The notes below the pieces were generated by a model. That model had not been told where the DNA came from. It did not search any database and saw nothing but the letters and a program-made list of their open reading frames with translations. Both the position numbers and the translations under genes were made by a program. DNA of 64,000 nt from Membranipora membranacea (Eukaryota > Bryozoa > Gymnolaemata > Cheilostomatida > Membraniporidae): NCBI GenBank assembly GCA_914767715.1, contig OU612074.1, positions 3,857,501 through 3,921,500 on the forward strand, written 5' to 3'. The first letter of the stretch is position 1. Each line of letters starts with the position of its first letter. Below are positions 56,876 to 64,000 of this stretch, one piece after another.

Positions 56876-58016
56876 CGTATGCATATGTATATGTATAAGC
56901 ATACCTGGATATAGAATCTTTATGCTCGTGTATATGAGACACTAGTATACCCTGTGGTCTCCACTCCACAGGTACAGAAGGTGTCTCAGCCAGCACTGTG
57001 TCCATCAGGTGCTCCTTGTTACGGTAATCCTCTCCGTACTCGTCACGCTTATGATGTACCAGAGTCCTCAAATCTAGCTTACATTTAGACTGTTTGACTG
57101 TGGATATAAAAAATGTGAAGTTAAAACTAAAGTACAGCTCACTTAATTCAGACCTCAGGGGACCACAAAAAATTTGTCTGTCTGAGTTTAAATTATAGTG
57201 ACATTAGATTACATTGAGATCTGGCTGAAGGGACCAATTTTCCTTGTCTGAATTAACAGGAGTTTGAGTTTTGAATTATAAAGTTTGAATTGATCAGCTT
57301 ACACTGTATACTGAAAAACATAAGTCTAAGCAACTGTGAGCTTTATGATGGCGGAAGCCTCAGAATGTACAAATGATCGACTGAATATCTCAGGAAGATA
57401 ATTTACAGTCATTATGTTTGATTCACATTAGGGTGAGCTTATCCGTCCATCAGGCCTTTTGACATTGAAATAACAGGGAGGCGCATCAAGATAGATTTAC
57501 TTCACAGTAGACAAGAGACATTCTGCTCTGTGGAAGAGGCAGGGTCACTCCATAATTGGCCGTCGGTAAAATGGCTAATCCTCTATTGATTCAGACTGTG
57601 GCATAAGATGACCAAATCTAGTAGTTTCAGTTCCAATACTGAGATAGACAAATAACATAGCGATAGCCAATCAGGGAGGGTGAGGGGAATCCCACCCTTA
57701 CTCGGCCAATAAGTAAGCAATAGATTAAGTACTTCAATGTCTCACATTGTTGTGGAGAGCTGCCTGTTGCTCTATTGCTGAGTGTTGCGTAGCCTCCGGA
57801 CATCACACTAGCTCGGGCTCTATCAGGAGTGTCCCTCCCAGTCTGAGCTATACCATGAGGAATCTGAGGTGATGGTGACCTTATGACCTCTCCTGCACCA
57901 GGGGGCGTGCCCATATGAGATGGGTGGAGCTTACCGACTTGATTGGCATTATGCTGAGAGATAGGGGCATCTAGAATATCAGTACCAGTAAATAGGGACC
58001 GCACATCTCCACTCGG
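51385..58016 (-). CDS. PIK3R4: VPS15 / PI3-kinase regulatory subunit 4, C-terminal WD40 part (5' partial)
   Basis: Minus-strand exons 58016-57746, 57097-56905, 56490-56357, 55652-55464, 54994-54890, 54457-54332, 53895-53738, 52984-52809 and 51598-51385 give 521 codons, all phases matching. Recognised against PIK3R4: SHIHEHKDSISR, FITGSRDGSVKIWD, NKIGGKILDMAYC, GTVQGYILGWDIR, WKLKHDLSKGLIT, LILHP-type ILHPTGMRVNRLISHP, SWVIGSILGNNEVSMWNLET, FIISAGTDMRIRYWN, VVEGTDCIVE, GHHDVITDVSMYHTT, and terminal VVKVWK. The first exon is a low-complexity Ser/Pro/Gly linker. Known role: scaffold and pseudokinase subunit of the VPS34 class III PI3K complexes in autophagy and endosome sorting. The N-terminal kinase-like and HEAT regions (human protein 1358 aa) are not visible upstream in the window. 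Exon 2-to-last ends within a minisatellite. Confidence 0.9.
51938..52834. repeat. Minisatellite of ~30-bp units containing GTAAGT on both strands
   Basis: About 29 imperfect copies, e.g. ACTTACTTGTATTGTG followed by TAAGTGTATTATTAT. Each unit holds ACTTAC and GTAAGT in inverted orientation, so both strands carry consensus splice donors. The unit nearest 52834 is partly coding: the VPS15 exon 52984-52809 ends with TACAA then GTAAGT inside it. Confidence 0.9.
54003..54188. repeat. Near-perfect 186-bp inverted repeat (hairpin)
   Basis: Arms of about 85 bp start ATTTTGTAAATATTAGG and are complementary, apart from a three-base difference in the CTTCTTCG run and one or two substitutions. The loop is about 15-20 bases around GCAGAGCTAGTCGAGG. 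It lies in a VPS15 intron. Frames on both strands across it are artefacts of the repeat. No coding, and no target-site duplication seen. Confidence 0.85.
56826..56902. repeat. ATGTAT/TATATG microsatellite
   Basis: A TATATG-type hexamer run beginning three bases beyond the donor of VPS15 exon 57097-56905 and lying in the intron. Confidence 0.8.
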
Positions 58017-58724
58017 CTACAAACAATAGAGTAAACAAAGTCAATATTCAGCTGAACAAGAGGCCACGTCAGCAGGGAGTCTGTTAATTAAAAACAGCCA
58101 ACATCACAATCTGATCACAAATTGCTCACTTATTGATGGAACTATAAACATTCTGAGTGACCGATTTGGAAACAAACTTGTCCAATTGAATAACCGTGTG
58201 AGTGGTAGTTTTGAGTGATGGGATGACGATAATTTGCTTTAATAAATAATTGCACACTGTAATTGAAAGACCCACTGGTGGGTTGTCTGAGCAATGTTCT
58301 CTAGAGGTGAATCCATGTAAGAAAACTTGATGATTCAATAATAAAAAACCCATCACATCACATCCTCTAGCTGTGCTAATTTGGCTTTGTGACTTCCAAA
58401 GCAGGATATTCCCATGTAACATTTAATCACTTTAATCACAATAACACAATCTGTTATACTGTTGAAATACCACAGAAAAGAACTGATGAAATACAGGTTT
58501 TAGTTTATCTTTGTTAAGGTTATGGCATTACTTAATGTTCATAGATTTAAGTGTTAATATGTAATCCTGACAAAATGGAGAAATGATAATGAAATAATTA
58601 ATGGTTGTTCTGTAATTTTGTGTGACGTCACATTGTGAGTTTCTTTTTTTGCTATGTAATTTTCACAGCACTATGCAACAGTTAATATTTTGTATCAGCC
58701 TAACGTGTTTGAGTGGGGAGGTGG
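58017..58724. other. Divergent region between VPS15 exon and secreted gene
   Basis: No VPS15 kinase or HEAT exon is recognisable on the minus strand. The frame at 58126-58422 (minus) lacks family features. The right part, from about 58580, is the promoter-proximal block duplicated at about 62270-62460 and 62790-62980. Confidence 0.45.
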
Positions 58725-58730
58725 TATAAA
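58725..58730 (+). promoter_or_regulatory. TATA box of the secreted gene
   Basis: GGTGGTATAAAACTGAGATA lies about 54 bases before the ATG. The same sequence stands before the second copy (62929-62934), with flanks conserved up to the start codon. Transcription would begin about 25-30 bases downstream. Confidence 0.6.
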
Positions 58731-58778
58731 ACTGAGATATTGAAGGCTTCCAAGTTATTATTCAATCTCGAGCTCACC

Positions 58779-60898
58779 ATGGATGTTCTAATCGTCGGAT
58801 TTCTGCTTTTAAACTCAGCTAACGCAGCAGCACGAGGTAGGCCTGGGCAGACACAGATAGACACACAGACAGACAATCTATTTAATCAGATGGTCATCTG
58901 GCGAATCAATTTTTGATGCTTTAGTTTTCGGTTGTCATAAAAAGAATACTGCTACTGCAATGATTGAGCATTATGTTCAGATTTTCAACTGTAGTTGAAC
59001 ACATCCAGCTATAAGATTTGAATAATACCTATTAATTTGTATTTTAGGACAGTCTAACTCAGAGGCGTGGGTGAGCTTCACAGATCCGCTGACGCCGAGG
59101 CCACCAACTAACATATGTGAGACTCTCAAGCTTATTAGTCAGAACTCGGCAGAGAGGGACGCTATACGTGCAGAAGTCTCAATGAAAGCTCTAACCATCA
59201 CCACTAAAACCATGGGGGTGGATCTCAGTGATGTACAAGGTATGTCTTAGATGTAGTCTCAATTGTCTCTTTACAATAGCAAATTATTGAAAGTTATGAG
59301 TTCTATTTTAAAGGTGAAAGCAACTTTTGCAGAGTGTTTGTCTGAATATACCATTTCCACTCCCCTGATGCCTAATTCATTGGCAACAAAGCTTATAAGC
59401 CAACCAATGTAAGGTTTCGGCATCCTAATTCATTTTCAAAAGGCCAGAATGTGGAAGCTGCCATCTTTGTATTTTGTCCGTAAAGTAGCTCTGAGCATGT
59501 GCAGTATGTATTGCTGTTCTCAGCAAATTAGATTCTGTTAATAGTGAAATGATTATGATTGCGTAATGGAAGAAGGTTGAAAGCGGTGTAGTTCACTAGC
59601 TAAACAGTTCTCATAAACTCAATCTGGCTTATTTAGTGACATGAAAAACTGCTTCAAAAGTTGACTTTGCCTACAAGGTCAGAAGTGAAGTGGTTGTTCG
59701 ACGGTGATGTAGACATCACTCATCTGAATGCATATGCCAAATATGTGTCTTACTCTTTTAGATAAAATTATAGTATTGACAAATGACAGCATAGCCGCAA
59801 ATTTCACTTTCTGTATAATTTTTTTACGTCTCAACATGATAATGATGACTTTATGTTGAAATCTGTAATTCTCTGATTTTCAGAATCTCCAGTACGATTT
59901 GACATATATGAGCCAATGGGAGAGCCTAACCGCATGTCTAAGACATACTATGTCATGTATATTTTTAATAAGCAGGAAGTGGCAGCACGCAGCAAGTGGT
60001 ATTCTATAGTACAGATGGACGCAGGCAGCGGCGGAACATCTCTTGTTGCTGAGGTAAAACATAGTCTCCATACTGACAGATGAACTTTTATGCACTTCAT
60101 CCTAACCAGTATTGTATTGGGTTGCCAGACTCAAATAGCCTTACTCTGATTGATTGGATGGTTTGTTCTGACCATAGTATTTTTTTAGTGAAGGCTATCT
60201 TTCTTGCAATAGATTTGATCAGGTACTTGGTTCTCAGGAGTTGTCCCCCATTATATGGGTTGCTAAACGGATGATTCCATCAATTTGTTTATTTTTTTAT
60301 ATGTTATCATTAGAGCAGATCACAAGTTTTCGTCGCATCAAAAAATGATCAAGGGAGGTACTGAAAACACTCCCTATTAGTAAAAGATAACTAAGTTTTT
60401 TTGTCATAAATGACTAGAATTCATGTTTTGTAGCCGAGAGCTGAACATCTTAACACTATCAACGCATGTGCTGCCCAGGTGTTTGAGATAAAATACAGAG
60501 ATATGTACAACTTTCAGCTCATAAAGCATTCAAGTAAGTTGTCAAATGTACAGTATCTGCTCAGAGATCATTAGCAGCAGTGCTTCCAGAAGTTTGTTAT
60601 AGCTGTTTGATGACAATAATATATGCATGAAATTTCAAAAATTAACTGCAAAACCTACCCTGACAGTAGTTATACAAATGTACTTTCTAACCATGCGTTC
60701 TGTTTGAAAACAATAACTTTTACAATTGCACAGTATGGAAGCATTTTAACTATATAATGTTAATTCCCTCGTTTAGGGTATGGAGAAAATACTGTGCTTT
60801 GTGCTGTCTCGGATGAGAGTGAGAGTCACTCTAACAGATTAGTGGCAAGGCTGACTCCAGAGAGTGAATGTATTAATGATACCTGGACATTCTTCTAG
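58779..60898 (+). CDS. Secreted protein of unknown function, copy 1 (213 aa)
   Basis: Exons 58779-58836, 59048-59239, 59884-60053, 60434-60533 and 60777-60898 have consistent phases. Residues 1-16 (MDVLIVGFLLLNSANA) are a signal peptide. There are few Cys: one in NICETLK, one in NACAAQVF, then VLCAV and SECIND near the end, so two disulphides are possible. Notable segments: EPMGEPNRMSKTYYVMY, FEIKYRDMYNFQL, VLCAVSDES, RLTPESECINDTWTFF. No membrane helix. I do not recognise the family; a cystatin-like fold came to mind but no diagnostic motif supports it. A TATA box precedes it. It was partially duplicated downstream at 62983-63540. Confidence 0.75.
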
Positions 60899-62928
60899 AG
60901 AGATTAAACCGATCATCTTGATTTTAATAACAATTCAATGACACCACTTAGTACGGTTCACCCAGTAGAGACAAATTTTAAATGTTATATTTGCATTTTT
61001 TTATACAACTTTTGTTCCATGAGCAAGTGAACGAAAAGTAAGAAAACAAGTAAATTTGTTTTCCTTCATCGTTCTTTTCCCCATACATTTCCGTAATTTC
61101 TTTGGCATGTTATGTAAAACATCCGACCAGGGTGATATTGCCTGCCAAATAAAAAGTGTATAATAATAAGTTAAGTAAGAACACTTCATTTTGCAGAAAC
61201 CCTTATGATTTATGGCCTCACACATCTATGATCTTTCAATAAGTATGAGGAATGAATGTATGACTATAATTTATTGTCTTTTTTCAATTATTATGCTTCC
61301 ATACAGCATCAAGTAAATACAGTGTACCCTATAGGATTTTAATTTAGCTAGAGTTTAATTTCGCTATCTGGACCTGGTACTAAATTTCGCTAGTAGGCTT
61401 ACTTGTGAAATGTAAAAAAAAATGTCCAAGCTGTGATTCGAACACAGGGCATAAATCTCCATCTGATTGCAAGGCAGACACTTAGACCACTAAACCACGC
61501 TAACTTGCATGATTAAGTAAGGTGTATTCCTGTATAATTGTACATTGTTTATGAAACTAAGGTGAGTGAGTTTAATTAAAGATACACTAAATTTCGCAAC
61601 CTAGGCAACAACGCGAAAAGCAATCCTAAATGCCGCAAAAACTAAACTCCTACAGGGTATGTAACTTTTATCATAGTCGACAGTAATATGATCTGGGAAA
61701 AAAAAAGCTGCTTTTTTTATTTATGCAACGATTTACTTTTTAGGCAGCAAGAAAAGTGACCATCTCACATTTTATAGGCTTTTATTTGTTGCTGGGTTTA
61801 GCTACTTTATTACAAATGTGTGTGCAATTTCACGAACCCCCCCTTTTTTATCACTCTTTTAGACATTTAACTTTTGTATTTTAATAAGCGTTCACAATTC
61901 ATGAAATTTAATTGGCTTCCGGGGAATTTCATTAATTCACTTCTACATTTATCCAGCTTGATTTAAAGTTGGATCTTTATTTAAACTTGGCTGCTTTATA
62001 AAGCTTACCTATCTACAGAAAGGACGAGCCTAATTAAGACTCCCCCAGGCTTTTCTCATGAATTAGCATATAAACAAGGGTGGCTACAAAAATCACAGAT
62101 TAAATTATTGTGACATCCAGCATTTGTTTCCTCATTGAAGGTGTCGGTATTACTCAATCATAGTACAATAAGTTCCAAAATAACATATAATCCGTTCACA
62201 ACGAATAATTAATAATGGTAAATAAGCAATCCAAATTCAAGTTCAAATTGTTACATTTTTTGCATGAAGTCACATTGTAAGTTGCTTTTTTTGCTATGCA
62301 AAATAAAGTTTCTAACACAAAAGAATTTTTAATAATCCATTATTTAACATGATGGTGTGGCATAAAAAGAGAGATCAAATGTTTCTTAGTTATTATTGTA
62401 CTAAAAATAAAAGTTCTCATTCTCGGATGACAGGGAACCACATGCATACTCTAGAATGCTCGAGAGACTTTTAGCTTTGTTACTTGCAAATCAGAACATT
62501 TCTGTGTAACTCAGATTACAGATTTATGGATTTAATTATTTATTGACCGACTGTTACAAATGTGTTATGCATCATATAAAGCAGGTGGTTGAGTACTCAT
62601 GTTGGAATAAAGAAAACTAATGCAGTTTTGCTGATGAAATATGGGCGGTTGACAGGAAAAGAGCCTGAGGAAATACAGTATCCTGCTTATCTTTGTTATG
62701 GTTTGGCATTACTCAATCATAGTACAACTGTGTGAATCCCCTTATATGTAATCCTGTCACAATTGAGAGATGATATTGCAATTATTAACCCTTGTTCTGT
62801 AATTTTGTAACAATGTATACGTTTTTTGTATGACGACACGTTGTAAGTTGCTTTTTTGCTATCCAATTTTCACAGCACCTGCTAATATTTTGTGTCTTCC
62901 TTCATTACATGTTTGAGTGCGGAGGTGG
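60899..62928. other. Spacer of the tandem duplication
   Basis: The segment at about 60990-61300, containing CTGCCAAATAAAAAGTG and AGTTAAGTAAGAACACTTC, recurs at about 63600-63930 after copy 2, marking the duplicated unit. A broken third copy of the upstream block is at about 62270-62460. No other gene is seen; the minus-strand frame at 61001-61225 lies in the duplicated flank. Confidence 0.5.
61425..61503 (-). repeat. tRNA-like pseudogene or SINE head
   Basis: On the minus strand GTTAGCGTGGTTTAGTGGTC, an anticodon-arm-like CTGCCTTGCAATCAG and a good T arm (CTGTG TTCGAAT CACAG). The acceptor stem pairs poorly and the variable arm is long (about 13), so I do not call a functional tRNA. The loop would read TGC (Ala-like). 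Confidence 0.5.
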
Positions 62929-62934
62929 TATAAA
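62929..62934 (+). promoter_or_regulatory. TATA box of the second secreted gene
   Basis: GGTGGTATAAAATTGAGATA, about 50 bases before the ATG at 62983, matching copy 1 nearly base for base. Confidence 0.6.
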
Positions 62935-62982
62935 ATTGAGATATTGAAGGCTTCTAAGTTATTGCTCAATCTCGAGCTCACC

Positions 62983-63540
62983 ATGGATGTTCTAATCGTA
63001 GGACTTCTGCTTTTGAACTCAGCTATGGCAGGTAAGCCTTGGTGCATACGGACAGACAGGCACTGTACCTAATCAGATGGTCATGTGCCTGTTCAATTTT
63101 AGATTTTTGGTTTTGGCTAAAATAACACTGCTCAGTTCCACTATTATCATGGCAACTGTGTATCAGTTTCCCTGTGTTCGGTACAACAGAACAGAATTTC
63201 TAACCAAGCATTCTGTTTGAACACAAAATCTCTTTTTGCACTGTTAGAGGCATTTCAACTGTTATATAACCTTACATTTATTTCACTTGTTTAGGGGATA
63301 GAGAAAATACTTTTACAATGTTTTACAGTAAAAGGCATTTTGACTATTATGTTCTATAAAAGTGTTATTTTCCCTTGTTTAGTGGATGGAGGAAAAACAG
63401 TGCTTTGCGCTGTTGTTGATACAGATGTGATTTTCAAAGGCACTATTGGATTATCAGCTAGGCTGATTCCGGAGAATGAATGCTATATGAATACCTGGAC
63501 ATTCTATGAGAATGATAAATTCGGCAAATTTGATTTTTGA
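62983..63540 (+). CDS. Truncated paralogue of the secreted protein, copy 2 (68 aa)
   Basis: Exons 62983-63031 (signal peptide MDVLIVGLLLLNSAMA) and 63383-63540, both phase 1, join in frame. The product is signal peptide plus the C-terminal segment: GKTVLCAVVD, ARLIPENECYMNTWTFY, and a new Lys/Phe tail (ENDKFGKFDF) beyond the copy 1 stop. Exons 2-4 of copy 1 have no counterpart. The single intron starts like copy 1 intron 1 and ends like copy 1 intron 4, so one internal deletion explains it. The reading frame, splice sites and TATA box are intact, so it could be expressed as a mini-protein with one disulphide. It may equally be a pseudogene. Confidence 0.55.
63295..63330 (+). pseudogene. Decayed duplicate of the last exon start
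   Basis: CTTGTTTAG followed by GGGATAGAGAAAATACT resembles the acceptor and start of copy 1's last exon (GTTTAG/GGTATGGAGAAAATACT). The same CTTGTTTAG acceptor recurs 88 bases later at the exon actually in frame. It is a small tandem duplication of acceptor plus exon start, now broken. Confidence 0.5.
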
Positions 63541-64000
63541 TGTTCATTCAATCAGACACTCAGTCGAGCTCACCTAATTGAGAAAAAATGTAAATATTTT
63601 TTTAAAACTGTTGTTCCATTTTAAAATGAATGAAAAGTAAGAAAACACGAAAAAAAATTTTATCTCTCTTTTCTTTCAATATTTCCTTAATTATTTTGGC
63701 ACATTATGTACAACATCCGACCAGGATGATATTGCCTGCCAAATAGAAAAGTGTATAATAATAAGTTAAGTAAGAACACTTCATTTTGCAGAAACCCTTA
63801 TGATTTATGGCCTCACACATCTATGATCTTTCAATAAGTATGACGAATGAATGTATGTCGATAATTTTTTCTTTTTTTTCAATTTTTTGTTCCATACAAC
63901 ATCAAGTAAATACAGTGCATGTAACTGTTATCATAGTCGTCAGTAATATGATTTGGGAAAAAAAATGATTGCTCTTTTATATCGAAGAAATGATTTTTCT
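63541..64000. other. 3' flank of copy 2, duplicated sequence
   Basis: Matches about 60900-61330 and about 61660-61720 downstream of copy 1 (shared AACATCCGACCAGG, GTATAATAATAAGTTAAG and ATCAAGTAAATACAGTG), but lacks the tRNA-like insert found there. No gene. Confidence 0.6.

Noticed and set aside
58779-60898. Cystatin or other protease-inhibitor assignment for the secreted protein
   Set aside because: No QxVxG-type or other diagnostic motif is visible; left as unknown.
61425-61503. Functional tRNA-Ala or tRNA-Leu/Ser
   Set aside because: The T arm is good, but acceptor stem pairing is poor, the anticodon stem has a mismatch and the variable arm is long. Kept only as a pseudogene or SINE head.

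Overview
This is a eukaryotic, animal-type window. Genes have GT-AG introns, AT-rich intergenic DNA and dispersed transposons, and none of the proteins is bacterial. A sponge (Porifera) is the most likely source. The evidence is a 'short-chain collagen C4-like' protein of the type common in sponges, a cluster of intronless and highly divergent seven-helix receptors, and a ROCO GTPase joined to a caspase. The species cannot be named. Introns of 0.1-4 kb are longer than in the most compact sponge genomes.

Layout: (1) 2973-12415 (+) is a multi-exon gene, 5' end outside the visible exons, coding LRR - Roc GTPase - COR - linker - caspase (p20 with His and Cys dyad, then p10). A 2.8-kb fold-back element sits in one intron, there is a frameshift inside the Roc-COR exon, and one splice junction is a problem. 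(2) 12416-14500 is intergenic, with a 418-bp hAT-type MITE that has an exact 8-bp target-site duplication. (3) 14668-18118 and 20009-23210 (+) are two tandem five-exon MGST3-like genes. They share a promoter block and an extra downstream exon-like segment. A U2-snRNA-like fragment lies in the first. (4) 27337-28758, 33436-35244 and 37609-38958 (+) are three single-coding-exon 7TM receptors of one family. They share a conserved cytoplasmic tail motif, and a decayed fourth tail lies at 40119-40265. (5) 42204-50300 (+) is TIPRL/TIP41, with a short-chain collagen C4-like membrane protein gene nested antisense in its fourth intron (46437-48273). (6) 51385-58016 (-) is the C-terminal WD40 half of VPS15/PIK3R4, convergent with TIPRL. 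One of its exons ends inside a minisatellite made of GTAAGT-containing units. (7) 58779-60898 and 62983-63540 (+) are a secreted protein of unknown function and a 68-aa derivative that has lost its middle exons.

No operon or shared-pathway logic is evident except through tandem duplication (MGST3 pair, receptor trio, secreted pair). The most novel candidate is the LRR-Roc-COR-caspase fusion, a GTPase module coupled to a death protease on one polypeptide. Next come the receptor-tail motif and the splice-donor minisatellite. All exon boundaries were read by eye from splice consensus, reading phase and remembered family features. No search or alignment was run.
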